Below are positions 55,101-63,990 of a stretch of 64,000 bases of DNA, in pieces; positions within the stretch are counted from its first letter, which is position 1; each line of letters starts with the position of its first letter. The notes beneath the pieces were generated by a model. The model was not told where the DNA came from. It ran no database searches and was given only the letters and a program-made list of their open reading frames with translations. The position numbers and the translations under genes were made by a program. Source of the DNA: Antedon bifida (lineage: Eukaryota > Echinodermata > Crinoidea > Comatulida > Antedonidae); the NCBI GenBank assembly GCA_963402885.1, contig OY727094.1, forward strand, positions 3,474,501 through 3,538,500, in the 5' to 3' direction.

Positions 55101-58051
55101 TAATAATCATTTCTGTTCCTATAGCATGAAACTTCTTCCACAAATCGCGATTTTCTAGCGTAACTTTAATATCTTTGCTAGGCATAGACGGGATGCCTAG
55201 ATCAGGCGGACGAGGCGCTGTTGAAGACATCATCTGATGCATTGATCGGCCTGGGTCCATGCTTGAGGCCGACAGCGGAGAAAAATCGCCAAAATGTGCT
55301 CCATGATCTAAGGTAAACATACATATATCTTTTTTATTTTGCAGTTAAATAAAAAATAATAAAGCGGATATAAAATAACCGGAGAACAATAAGATCGAAT
55401 CATTTTATCATATTGAGCATATTTTTAACAACACAACAAAAGTAACGTTTTGCTCATAACGAATATGATATCACAATTTATAGAAAACTACATGTAGTTA
55501 TATACTGGATACATAATATATTGTACCGGTATATATTGGCCATGTACACAATTTGAAAAAAAATGCATCTAACAAATTTAACTAGGCTATATGTTTTAGT
55601 ACAGTATAGTAAAGTATAAAGTGATGTATTATGTAAATACAGACACATAACGAATATGATATCACAATTTATAGACAATATGTATTTATATAATGGTAAA
55701 ATATTATTTTGATCATGTACACAATATAAGAATTGCATCTAACGAATTTAACTATATGTTTTAGTATAGTGAAGTATAGATTGATGTATTATGCAAATAC
55801 AGACACATAACTCATGAAATGACGAACTTATACAAAAGACAAAAAACAAACTATAATATTTTAAATCACGTTGTTTTGTTTGAAAAGTTATGTGAAGTAT
55901 TTCACTAATTTGGACATCATCAACACGATCGTTTTGTTATCGCTATTTACAGTGAGATTTACAACGAAAAACGTGATAACAACAAATCAAATCTTTTATT
56001 TTAAAAGAATTAAAATAAAATAGCTTAATTTACAAATAATGGTGGTCGTCCTTCTTTTAAACGTCAGCTAATTTTTTCTTTTAAGTTAAGTATAAATCTG
56101 GTAATCCCGACCCTGGATATATTCATTACTTAATAGTGCGACAATGGCGGATAAAGTCCTAATTTTTAGCCTGGGGTATCACTTTTCGGCCCCAAAAACG
56201 TCACTAAGTATTTGTATATTCTTGTTATATCTATCTTGCACTCTATAGGCCTAGAAAGCACATTTGTTCATCAAAATTCTTACATAAGTGGTTATACAAC
56301 TTTATATTTTTTAATTAATTCTCAAATAAGTCAATAGTAAAAATAATTAGCCTTTTTTTATTATTTAATTAAATTATTCATAATGAATAAACTTCTTCGA
56401 ACATAAGGTTGTCGTTTGTACATTACATAATAATACATTAGAAGTATTTTATATTGCATTCTAATTCTAAATGAATTGATAATAAGCATATTCCATCGAG
56501 ATGTACTTTTAACATGCAAACATCGACAGCAAATACACACATTGCATACAAACGTTGTGTATTTCAAATAGTATTGAAAATTATTATACGAAAGCACCCA
56601 TTCTAACATCGTGTGGTTATATTTACAAACATCATCGATTTTAAATTGTAAATTTTGTATTTGTTGTAAGCCAAAACAATAATTCTATTGGAACTAAATC
56701 AAGTGATTTGTCCACCGCTGTGATGGAAATGCGTGAAGAATTATTTCTATTCATAAGAGAGGAAGGTAAACACAAGTATATCAAAGCATGACAAGCATGA
56801 CTCCTCGTGGCATGGAATGCACAACGAAAAATACAGGCCTAGGTCAAGATATCAATTTCTGTACAATATTATATGGTACTGTATAATTGCTAGGTATCCT
56901 ATAAAAGATACGCATTATAATATGGTCACTAGGCCTATCTTAATACATTGTCTTCTCGAAACGAAAAATATAAGCCTAGGCCAAAATATTAATTTCTGTA
57001 CATTATATGATACTGATAATTGCTATGTAGGTGTCCTTAAAGGGTACGCATTAATGATGGCCATAGGCCTATCTTAATAATACATTGTCTCCTCTAAACG
57101 AATAATACAAGCCAGGCCAAAATATTAATTTCTGTACGTTCGGTACTGTTTTGCTAGGTACTGGTATAGTCCATAAGTACACAATATCATGATAACTAGG
57201 CCTATCTTAATACACTGTTTCCTAGAAATGGAAAATACGAGCCTATAGATAGGCCAAAATATGAATTTCTGTACGTTCGGTACTGCATTGCTAGGCACGT
57301 ATACGAAATATATGATTAATACATTGTCTCTTCGAAAGGAAAAATACAGGCCTAGGCCAAAATATTAATTTCTGTAGGGCCTACGTATGTTTACATAATT
57401 GCTAGGTACTGGTAACTCATACAATATCGCAATAAAAAGAAATAAACAAAAATCCTATATTTAATAATAAAAAGGAAAAATAATAATATATAGGCCTACA
57501 TATCATAATGTGCTGGAAAAATAATTAATGTTAAGAACGAATAATAGAAATTGTAAAATATACATTATCAAAACATACTATTAAAATCAGTAACGAATAC
57601 TATAAATATAAATATAATAATTATTAATTTGAATCAAGTATGGTCAAAATTAAATCATGAAGAGTTAAAATATCGAAATTTTACAAGAACGTGAACAGAT
57701 TGACTAGAAAGGTGAGTAAATTTGACGAGTTGATTGTACGGCGTGAGGGGATTGTTACATCAGTGCTAATACAGTGTTAGTTTTAACAGTTAGATATGTT
57801 TTAACTGTAAACCAAGTCATCCCACGACACATTCATCCTTAGTGATAAATATAACAACATCAGACAACAACCCTTAAGAAAAGAATCACACCAGGTTAAT
57901 AATAAAAATCCTCACCTGTAAAGTTTGGAGTTGGCTGGTGCATGGAAATACTAGGGTAGGTGAAACTGCGAGGAGGAGGAGGGGGGACCATGCCGTTCAT
58001 GGCAAAAGCCCTAGCCTGCCGGCTAAGTATATCATCATTCTCATACATCAT
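27270..58051 (-). CDS. tbx6/16: T-box transcription factor, Tbx6/16 (VegT/Tbx16) group, seven exons (58051-57916, 55307-55088, 40164-39897, 34066-33920, 31471-31404, 30418-30357, 28177-27270)
   Basis: Seen: seven exons with consensus borders and matching phases encode 602 residues. The T-box spans about residues 92-276: [78 protein letters not shown] and [20 protein letters not shown], the SLRW stretch and YQNEKIT point to the Tbx6/Tbx16/VegT group, not Tbx2/3, 4/5, 1, 20, 15/18/22 or Brachyury. The C-terminal half is Ser/Asn/Met/His-rich, probably a transactivation region. Known: these nuclear factors bind AGGTGTGA-type sites and specify mesoderm. Inferred: the same here. The start is ATGATG after an in-frame TGA fifteen bases upstream; the second Met is an alternative. 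The T-box assignment is certain; the subgroup is likely. Confidence 0.92.
28290..28402 (+). mobile_element. Likely 3' end of a non-LTR retroposon with AAAT tail
   Basis: CCCTAATGATCAGCTTTGGC and GGATGGACCACCATCGTAAA lead into GTTGAAATAAATAAATAAAT, about seven AAAT repeats. Unique sequence ending in a short tandem repeat tail is the usual look of a 5'-truncated LINE or SINE. No reverse transcriptase is left. Confidence 0.45.
29325..29695. repeat. Tandem repeat, 133-145 bp unit, 2.7 copies
   Basis: Shared blocks in order: ATAGGATATAGGCCTATGTC, AGTATCGTACACAAAATA, CTCTATAATTATTGTTTGG and AGTAAAATGATCTTGATATT. The first block lies near 29325, 29458 and 29600. Confidence 0.9.
30357..30418 (-). 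CDS. tbx6/16: tbx6/16 exon 6: basic and Ser-rich linker
   Basis: 62 bases between acceptor TTTTTTTTAG (ending at 30419) and donor GTAACT (30356). It encodes [20 protein letters not shown], a basic patch MKR, possibly nuclear-localising, followed by an acidic Ser stretch. It joins in phase to exons 5 and 7. The homology is weak here, and the call rests on phase and splice sites. Confidence 0.85.
30419..31403 (-). other. tbx6/16 intron 5, 1.0 kb
   Basis: Mostly the 190-bp duplication at 30521-30925; the rest shows nothing. Confidence 0.75.
30521..30925. repeat. Tandem duplication, 190-bp period
   Basis: ATAATGTTCTGCTT occurs at 30525 and 30715. Both copies then carry TTTATAATCAGAACARTATA, ATTACGTCA, CTTGTTACGAT, ACGTGTTTGAA and CAGTATCAGTA. 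A fragment of the same family (CTGCAACGTTGTGTACAAAA) lies at 32910-32966. Confidence 0.88.
31404..31471 (-). CDS. tbx6/16: tbx6/16 exon 5: end of T-box
   Basis: 68 bases, too short to be noticed as an open frame. It is found by continuing exon 4: the acceptor TATTAATATAG ends at 31472 and the donor GTAAGA starts at 31403. It encodes [19 protein letters not shown] then MAR and part of Arg280. NPFAKGFRD is the last DNA-contacting helix of the T-box. Phases match both neighbours. Confidence 0.95.
31472..33919 (-). other. tbx6/16 intron 4, 2.4 kb
   Basis: AT-rich, with a TAGGCCTATAGGCCTA double octamer near 32449 and a repeat fragment at 32910-32966. No exon evidence; the frames near 33450-33690 have no domain. 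Confidence 0.7.
33920..34066 (-). CDS. tbx6/16: tbx6/16 exon 4: T-box
   Basis: The acceptor TTTTCTTTAG ends at 34067 and the donor GTAAAT starts at 33919; 49 codons, phase 0 at both ends. It reads from [20 protein letters not shown] through [17 protein letters not shown] to [10 protein letters not shown]. The RW dipeptide and YQNEK are the best evidence for the Tbx6/16 group. Confidence 0.97.
34160..34313. mobile_element. Palindromic element with inverted CCAAT boxes, copy A
   Basis: The ends AAGCATGGTTCCCACTTG and CAAGTGGGAACCAAGCTT are inverted repeats. Inside, TTGACCAATCAC (34206) and GTGATTGGTCAA (34247-34258) form a second perfect inverted pair. Short, without coding sequence; a non-autonomous DNA transposon is likely. 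Confidence 0.75.
34370..34527. mobile_element. Palindromic element with inverted CCAAT boxes, copy B
   Basis: GGTTCCCACTAGA (34374-34386) and TCTAGTGGGAACC (34506-34518) are perfect inverted repeats. Inside are TTGACCAAT and GTGATTGGTCAA again, plus GACGCAACGCAA opposite TTGCGTTGCGT. It is clearly related to copy A, 60 bases away, in ends and interior, though the middles have diverged. Confidence 0.75.
36361..36502 (+). mobile_element. MITE-like element, copy 6
   Basis: TTAAAGCACTGTCTACAC at the left and AGTGTAGACAGAGCT at the right. It has CCAAATATGG and CCATATATGG and the ATGACATCATCATG block. The TATCAAACTAGTTTG part of the left end is deleted. Confidence 0.75.
39655..39885. repeat. Purine-rich tandem repeat, about 40-bp unit
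   Basis: AGAAGAAATGACAAAAGAAT and GAAGAAATAGATAAAATCAG recur about five times with changes. It ends about a dozen bases from the donor of T-box exon 3. Confidence 0.8.
39897..40164 (-). CDS. tbx6/16: tbx6/16 exon 3: core of T-box
   Basis: The acceptor TTTTCACAG ends at 40165 and the donor GTAAGT starts at 39896; 89 full codons. It holds [70 protein letters not shown] and [10 protein letters not shown]. These include the conserved dimer-interface and DNA-contact regions. The flanking introns carry tandem repeats on both sides. Confidence 0.97.
40185..40405. repeat. Tandem repeat, 80-bp unit, three copies
   Basis: AAATTATTGAATRACTTTCT, TTGAAACAC and AGTAAATCTTACAAAACTAA recur three times at about 80-base steps, starting about 20 bases upstream of T-box exon 3 on its 5' side. 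Confidence 0.9.
41403..41520. repeat. Tandem repeat, 45-bp unit, 2.6 copies
   Basis: TAAAAACGCAAATATTGGTA and TTAAAACGCTTCAGTCAAAC repeat at 45-base steps (41429 and 41474) after a partial first copy. Confidence 0.92.
41635..41715 (-). repeat. tRNA-like SINE fragment
   Basis: On the minus strand: TTAGTGTTTGAATTGCTTGC, TTACCAATC, then TTGGGTTCAGATCC, a near-consensus B box. It has the same layout and the GCTTGCTTACC block of the copy at 11466-11546. Confidence 0.45.
42063..42191 (-). mobile_element. MITE-like element, copy 7
   Basis: TTAAGCTCTGTCTACGCTAT at the left and ATAGTGTAGACAGAGCT at the right. The inside is shortened and has one CCATATTTGG. Confidence 0.75.
47794..47827 (+). mobile_element. 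MITE-like element, copy 10 (one end only)
   Basis: TAAAGCCTTGTCTACATTAT followed by CAAACTTTATGT matches one terminal repeat of the family. The rest is missing, so this is a fragment. Confidence 0.5.
48391..48810. repeat. Tandem duplication, 192-bp period, with CGCGTGTGACACGCG palindromes
   Basis: AATCGAGAGAGCTTTTCATA begins at 48417 and 48609, and the copies agree at almost all positions. Each ends in the perfect palindrome CGCGTGT-G-ACACGCG (48590-48604 and 48782-48796). ACATTCGTGT stands before the first copy and after the second. Confidence 0.93.
49980..50660. promoter_or_regulatory. CpG-richer segment with E2F-like sites inside intron 2
   Basis: Compared with its surroundings it is rich in GCGC. 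TTTGGCGC, which fits the E2F consensus TTTSSCGC, occurs at 50597-50604, 50617-50624 and 50637-50644 in a 20-bp tandem repeat. GGCGGGAAA lies near 50395 and the E-box CACGTG near 50493. It could be an enhancer or an alternative promoter. Function is inferred from motifs only. Confidence 0.35.
51010..51086 (+). mobile_element. Possible retroposon 3' end with AAAT tail
   Basis: CCCTCCTGTTATTGGCGAAT and TTGGTTGGGTTTGGAAATAA run into AAATAAATAAATAAATAAAT. It looks like the tail at 28290-28402 but has a different body. Confidence 0.35.
51205..51450. repeat. Tandem repeat, about 30-bp unit
   Basis: CAAGAAAGACTGAGATTTCA followed by ATCTTACGGAT or ATCTAACGTAT recurs about seven times with indels. Confidence 0.85.
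51632..51754 (-). mobile_element. MITE-like element, copy 8 (left end shortened)
   Basis: TAAAGCTCCATATATGGACA joins the interior directly to the first bases of the left end. The right end TTTGATAGTGTAGACAGAGC is complete. It has CCATATATGG and CCATATTTGG. Confidence 0.75.
55088..55307 (-). CDS. tbx6/16: tbx6/16 exon 2: linker and start of T-box
   Basis: The acceptor TTACCTTAG ends at 55308 and the donor GTAAGA starts at 55087. The G from exon 1 plus AT makes Asp46. The peptide has a Ser/Met/Pro-rich linker, then [20 protein letters not shown] and MIITKAG, the first strand and helix of the T-box. It ends inside the Arg of AGRRMFP, a usual intron site in T-box genes. Confidence 0.93.
55455..55812. 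repeat. Tandem duplication, 191-bp period
   Basis: CATAACGAATATGATATCAC occurs at 55455 and 55646. Both copies go on with CATGTACACAAT, TGCATCTAACRAATTTAACT, TATATGTTTTAGTA and AAATACAGACACATAAC. Confidence 0.92.
56824..57430. repeat. Tandem repeat, about 136-bp unit, five copies
   Basis: AGGCCWAAATATTAATTTCTG occurs with AATTTCTG near 56853, 56991, 57127, 57263 and 57367, between blocks TTGCTAGGTA, ACTAGGCCTATCTTAATACA and TGTCTYCTCGAAACGAAAAA. Confidence 0.88.
57916..58051 (-). CDS. tbx6/16: tbx6/16 exon 1: N terminus
   Basis: 45 codons plus one base, starting [20 protein letters not shown], with five consecutive prolines at residues 23-27 and ending MHQPTPNFT. The donor GTGAGG follows at 57915. 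An in-frame TGA lies fifteen bases before the ATG, which fixes the frame start. No domain was recognised; N termini of this family are poorly conserved. Confidence 0.85.
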
Positions 58052-58361
58052 GTTGTAAGAAGTTCAGGCCTAAGGTATGGGTGACGAATCTAACGCGAAT
58101 AGAATGTCCGTCGTCATACAATAATCCACTGGACAGCGAGACAATATCTTCCGGGGTTTCTTAAACAATTCTAGTCGCTAGTATCACCTTTAAGGGCCAA
58201 TGCCTAACTGTGATATAGCTACTGTTCGCCAATTACTAAGCTATTATTTTGACAATTGTAAAATCACACAGGGATATATTCACTGCATGGGAAATGCACA
58301 GTAGCACCAATAGAAAACTCATTGACCAATCGGCGTCGAGTTTACTTGTTTTACTCCGCCC
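58052..58361 (-). promoter_or_regulatory. tbx6/16 promoter and 5' UTR (predicted)
   Basis: Reading on the minus strand towards the ATG: GGGCGG (58361-58356, a GC box), ATTGG (58330-58326) and ATTGG (58311-58307), two inverted CCAAT boxes, then AATATATCCC (58280-58271) as an AT-rich TATA-like site. The order and spacing would place transcription start near 58240-58250 and give a 5' UTR of about 190 bases. The prediction is from motifs only. Confidence 0.5.
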
Positions 58362-58561
58362 ACTTTCCAGTGCACTTCAATAAGCGCGAACTGAAAGTGC
58401 TTTGGGGTAGGCTTAAGCATTATAAGCAATTATATCAATATCAAGATTTTGTAATCCAAATTATCAATTTGACAATTCTATTCCACTTTTCTAGAAATTG
58501 TATAATATCGCAAGATAAGTACACCGACTTATGTTTTTTTGAAAAAAACATAGTTTAATAA

Positions 58562-59490
58562 CTCAGTCCAGATGTATGCATTAAAATTTAAACTTTTAAA
58601 TTTAAAAAATAATAAATACCTAAAATAATGTTTAAATATGATATTTATATATTGTTATTTCACATCGCTTTAGTGGTTTATATATTAGTATCTAAGATCC
58701 AATACAAGATTAGACTACACACTACTGAAATATGTTTATTTTGAATTTTTAAAGGTTCTATTTAGGTCTCTTTTAGTTTGTGTACCAGTTATATCTATAT
58801 TTACTCTCCATGTTAATACTATACTGGTTCCTTGAACCACTATCTAATCATAATTAATTAAAATAAAAAGAAAAATGCCTGGAACCATAGGCATAAATAG
58901 TAATCTTCTAAATACTTATAATATTTACTTTACAATATTTCATGATGAAATTTTAATAATGGTAATTTTGTTTTAAACTATATTATTTAAGGCGAATGCT
59001 TAGTATACGATATCTCAATAAAAACCAAATGAGCATTGTAGAAATCTAACCCGAATCACAATAAAATTATTAAATTTTAAAAATAATGTAATAGTTGAAA
59101 ATATCAAATCAATTTCTGACTATAGGCCTACTCATTCATTCATCTATACATTTATTTACGAAATCTTTTTTGAAATACTTAAGATTTTCTACTACAAAGA
59201 CCAGCTTTTTTCTTTCGAAAAACAAGTCGACAGATTGTAACGTCCATATCATTGTAACTAGCTTCATATAAAGCCAGTAAAATTCTAAATCGTTCTTGTG
59301 TTTGTAAGAATAATTGGCTGCTAAGTTGCATCAAATGGGCTCTTAAGTTGGTATTAAGCTGCTTTTAAGCTGCAATTATAACCGCCTTTGAAATATAAAC
59401 TTATTTTAACCCCATTTATTGTGACCGTCTTTGAAGATCGAGTTGATTTATCGTTGACACGTGAGAAAGAATACATTTGACACACACGCG
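58562..59490. other. Upstream of tbx6/16, no feature seen
   Basis: AT-rich DNA with one TAGGCCTA near 59124. No gene or repeat was recognised. Confidence 0.6.
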
Positions 59491-60056
59491 CGCGTTCAAT
59501 ATTGATGAAAATCAAACGAGTTTTGTACGCGCGCGTCAACATGCATTCAAATGTTGATAAAAATAATACGTCCTTTATATATACGCGCGCGTCAACATGC
59601 ATTCAAATGTTGATGAAACTAGTACGTCTTTTATACACGCGCGACAACATGCATTCAAATGTTGCTGAAACTAGTACGTCTTTTATACACGCGCAACAAC
59701 ATGCATTCAAATGTTGATGAAACTAGTACGTCTTTTGTACGCGCGCGTCAACATGCATACACATGTTGATTAAACTAGTACGTCTTTTGTACGCGCGCGT
59801 CAACATTGTACATGCATTTAAATGTTGATGAAACTAGTACGTCTTTTGTACGCGCGCGTCAACATGCATACAAATGTTGATTAAACTAGTACGTTTTTTG
59901 TACGCGCGCGTCAACATTGTACATGCATTTAAATATTGATGAAACTAGTATGTCTTTTGTACGCGCGCGGCTACATGTACATGCATTTAAATGTTGATGA
60001 AACTAGTATGTCTTTTGTACGCGCGCGTCAACATGTACATGCATTTAAATGTTGGT
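59480..60056. repeat. 52/59-bp satellite with CGCGCGCG tracts, about ten copies
   Basis: The unit is ACTAGTACGTCTTTTGTACG, CGCGCGTCAACATGCATTCA, AATGTTGATGAA. ACTAGTAYGT recurs at about 59618, 59670, 59722, 59774, 59833, 59885, 59944 and 60002: first 52-base steps, then 59/52 alternating because some units gain seven bases (ATTGTAC region). The tracts GTACGCGCGCGT are pure purine-pyrimidine alternation. Frames reading MHSNVDK across it are translated repeat, not genes. Confidence 0.95.
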
Positions 60057-61780
60057 GGATCTGTTTGTTGACTTCTACTTTACAGTCACAAAGCATTAAT
60101 GAAGTCCTCCTTTCAACACATCACTTAATTACTTCATTTGTTATGCCAATTAATCGGTATATAATTACGTATTTTACTAATTAATAATCTGTTCAGTTGT
60201 CACAATATTTTGGTTAGGTAATGCGATTAATAAGTAATTCGGATAGCCTCTTTTATGTTACTAGACTAGGTTCAACTTATCTTGTTTAATTAGTAATTAA
60301 TATGATCATTTATATATACAATACTCTGGACGCGAGCCGTTGGTTTAGCCACCTTTTGGACCGCGCGGGGATCGAGAATTGTAACAATCTGGACTTGGGG
60401 TGTAAAAATAGATATTTCTGGAGACTTAAATTAAATTTATTCCTCAAAACAAAGGTGATTTACTTCGCCTCATTTACATGTTTATAAGTAAAACCACCAC
60501 CAAATCAAAGAAGTGTTAAATAATTAGGTGAAAATTGTTATAATACGAATAAAAAACATTATATGTTTCTTTCACGAGTTGCAGACTGGCAAATGTTAGT
60601 GTACAATAATTTAAATACAAATTAAGCTGGAATAGAAAGAGGTGTCTATAGATTACTGTTACTCACCATTTTGGCGATGGTTTATAATTAATACGGAACT
60701 TATTACAAATTAAGTTTTGTTTCCCATATCAAACATTCTCGTCAGCTATCGACAGTCTATACATTTATTTAAAAGGCACAACTTACTTCCGTGAGAAAAA
60801 TTAATGTACCGATAGAAAGGCACCATATTGCATATTAGTGCAATTAAAAGTATTATTACATTATTATTTCATTTAACTCAAGTTCTGTAATTCTATATTC
60901 GCAAAAAAAGATGTCTACATAATTGAATTGTTTGGCAAAAATTAAGAAATCCAAAGCATTTTCGTATAGGCCTAAAAAAAAAATTACAAATCTATTTATG
61001 ACTTAAATTCATGTCGCTTCTCTAATCGACATAATGTTTAAAGTGTACTGCAAACTGCTGGGAAAATTTAAAAATGGGTCGTAAAATTAAAGTTGAAAAC
61101 AAATTTACTAAACAATTCTTTTTTATTATTTTCTGTATTTGAAAATAGAGAATTATTTCTTTATTTTTGTTTTTTTTATGCGCTATAAATAACATTACTT
61201 AACTAGAATCTGACAGACTTCCAAATAAGTACTGTATACTGCTTGTAGCAGTAAAACTAAAGATTTTTAAGTTTAACAAAAATTACTAAACAATTATTCT
61301 TTATATTATTTTCTGTATTTGAAAAAAAGAATGATTTATTTGTTTTTGTTTGTTTCGATGCGTTTTAAATAACATTATACTTAACTAGAATCTGTCAGAC
61401 ATCCAAAATAAAATTAAAGTGATTTAGTATCTGTAAAGTAAATATAATCTGTATTTGATTTCACTTTAAAACGAATATCAGAAACTGAAGTGAAATGATT
61501 GTATTTTCATTACTAGAGCGATTCTTTTACATTTTCAAATATAAACCTAATATTATGGTTTACACGTTATTGGTATCTATGTCTGAGTATGTTATGTGAT
61601 GATGATGAGAATGATTTCCTTCTGGGAAAACACTTGTCAATGTTCACGCATTATTCAGCTTTCCAATTTTCTTCTGCGATGTTTTTTAATAGAATAACGT
61701 TACTATATACAGCAGTTTCGTATTCAAGGAACAGGGCCTACTAATAATTGTAAAATAAAACAGTGGAAAGCTTTCTGATG
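60057..61780. other. Intergenic, no gene seen
   Basis: AT-rich. A diverged duplication is marked by CTAAACAATTMTTTTTTATTATT near 61110 and 61290, each followed by TTTCTGTATTTGAAAA and AACTAGAATCTG (period about 180). The 61-codon frame at 60302-60487 has no domain. Confidence 0.55.
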
Positions 61781-61932
61781 TTAAGCTCTGTCTACACTAT
61801 CAAACTAGTTTGACAACAAAAGTGTGATGGTAGTGATGCCCAAATATGGTAGTGATATGACGTCATCATGTCCATCTTTGTGCCCATCACATTTTTTTGC
61901 ACATAAAGTTTGATAGTGTGGACAGAGCTTTA
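61781..61932 (+). mobile_element. MITE-like element, copy 9
   Basis: TTAAGCTCTGTCTACACTAT and GATAGTGTGGACAGAGCTTT are inverted ends. It has one CCAAATATGG, and the usual TGACATCA is here TGACGTCA (61858-61865), a perfect CRE-type palindrome. Confidence 0.8.
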
Positions 61933-63916
61933 AGCTATAGTTGTCAACATTACTATTTTCTGTGTGTTTATTGTGAGATAGATCAGGTCAGACACTGTTC
62001 AATATCAAATATTTATAGTAGAATTCGATGTTTAATCGAATATACTGTTATACACGTTTGTTTCTAATAATGTACACGTGTGGTTGTTTCATTTTAAACT
62101 TTAAACTAAACCTTTTCGTTAAATAATAACTATATATTGTCTTGTGCAAAAAGTCATAACTTTACGAACATTGTTTACGGAATTTGTGGATTACTGACTC
62201 TTCGGGTTATAGTAAAAAATGTGTTCCTTTTGTTTTATTTGTTCTGCTTGATCAATAAATAAATTTAATCAAATTGTGAAATATAATTTTATGTTATAGG
62301 CCTAGTAATAGGTACTCTTTAACACAGTACGTTTTCAATTATTTTAATGCGAATGTGGTATGTAAAAAATAGCTTACCAATTAACAAATAAACCATTATG
62401 GTATTATTGCGGAGCTTAATATTTTTTCTCACTTTTAAATAACATAAAATGTCTTCTTAAAAGAAAAAAAAAGAGATATATTTAATTGGCTGTTAATGGA
62501 TGATGACATTTATCAACACAGCTTGTCAAGTCAAGTTACTATTTTTGGATTGAAAAAAAGAAAAATTATACACAATTATACACAAAAATTGTAAATCTCT
62601 CACACCATCTATTAACGATGTTAAAAGTGGGAAATAATAGGCGGTTAGTTACGACCGTCTGCCGTAGCGTAGTCTTCCTATTGTTAAATAATTTCATTTT
62701 GATAAATTCTTTGTACAATGCGAATCTGTTCGGTATAAAGGTCAGCTTAGATTCGTTGTCTTTCCATGCCCTACAAACTTCTTCATTACACACAGAGTCA
62801 CACTTCAATGCTCACAAGACAAATTATTTTCTCTTCGAGGCAAAAATCATGCATTTTGGTCTCGAGTTAATTTCTTTTTGAACGTGTTGAAAGTGGCAAT
62901 CATGGTCTTGTTCAGCGCGGTATAACTCTGCCCCAGGGCGTTGAGAACTAAATGACTTGCTGACGTTCTTCCTAAGTGGTTTAGGCCTAAGAATAATGAA
63001 CAGTATCAGCGTAAGTAAATTCGAAAGAGAATTCAATAGTATGTGAATTTGTATTATTATAGATAATTACCAATTATCTCGTTACAATTGAGACTATAGT
63101 GATAATGCAAAGAGAAACGGGTTGTAAAGACAAACAACAATGTTTCGTCGTATAAGGCTCATTATATTGTACAATGCCGATGGAGTAAATAAGAAATTTA
63201 AATCATACACAACTGATTACTGTAGTATAAATTTCATGAAGAAATGTCATACATAATGGGCGGATGATGATTAGTGGTAGGTTAGAGAAGATAATGTGTT
63301 CTGGTGTGTTTATTTAGATTCCGGGTTCAAGTTAAATCTTCCGACAGTTCTTGTACTTCATAATTATTGTATTGTATTTTAAATTTTTAGTTCTCTTCTC
63401 TCCAGTTTTATTATTATTATTATTATTAAATATGTATTGTCCCCCAAAAAACATGAAGAAATGAAGATTAATTAAATCAGACTTTGAATATGTTATTTTG
63501 TAGTTTTAATAAAGTTAATCACTTCCATAAAAAAAAATGTTTTCACTTGTAAAATGACAAAATAAATGGTTAAATTCAACCAAAAATCCATTGGCTGGCA
63601 GCCAATTTTTGCTTTAAATTACATTTTTTCAGGTAAATACATTTTTTTTCGATCAAATTGTTGGTCAAAGTGGATAACTATCATGTTACATTCAAATGGA
63701 ATATTCAACAACATTTTTTTTAAGAATAATTTTTTAAGAGGGACAATACATCTTTAAGGAATAATGAGTTTATGTACTTCACTTTTACGTTTAAAATAAA
63801 ATAGAAATAAGAATATTCAATGTATTTTATAGGCCTAATGTTTAATTTTTAAGACACAAGATAAAATTACTTAAATCATCTAAAAAAAATGGTGTTTTAC
63901 CTGGATAAATGTTGAA
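61933..63916. other. Intergenic, no gene seen
   Basis: AT-rich, with TAGGCCTA at about 62299, 62982 and 63831 and an ATT run near 63408-63430. The overlapping frames at 62566-63036 on both strands have no recognised domain. Confidence 0.55.
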
Positions 63917-63990
63917 ATGCATGAGTGGAATTGCTATAGGGCCTATACAATCCAAAATCTGGGTTCAAATCCTGATTCTCTCTCTTTAGG
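63917..63990 (+). repeat. tRNA-like SINE fragment at window end
   Basis: AGTGGAATTGCTATAGGGCC (A-box region) is followed by CTGGGTTCAAATCC, a near-consensus B box. It has the same layout as the copies at 11466-11546 and 41635-41715 and may continue past the window. Confidence 0.4.

Larger units (their letters stand above)
55308..57915 (-). other. tbx6/16 intron 1, 2.6 kb
   Basis: Dominated by a 191-bp duplication (55455-55812) and a 136-bp repeat (56824-57430). Between them is AT-rich DNA without visible features. Confidence 0.75.

Noticed and set aside
27270-58051. T-box gene considered as Tbx2/3, Tbx4/5, Tbx20 or Brachyury
   Set aside because: The [12 protein letters not shown] and YQNEKIT residues and the [16 protein letters not shown] combination fit the Tbx6/16 group better. 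A phylogeny would settle it.
59354-60184. Frames reading MHSNVDK/ARASTCIQM repeats on both strands
   Set aside because: They are translations of the 52/59-bp satellite.
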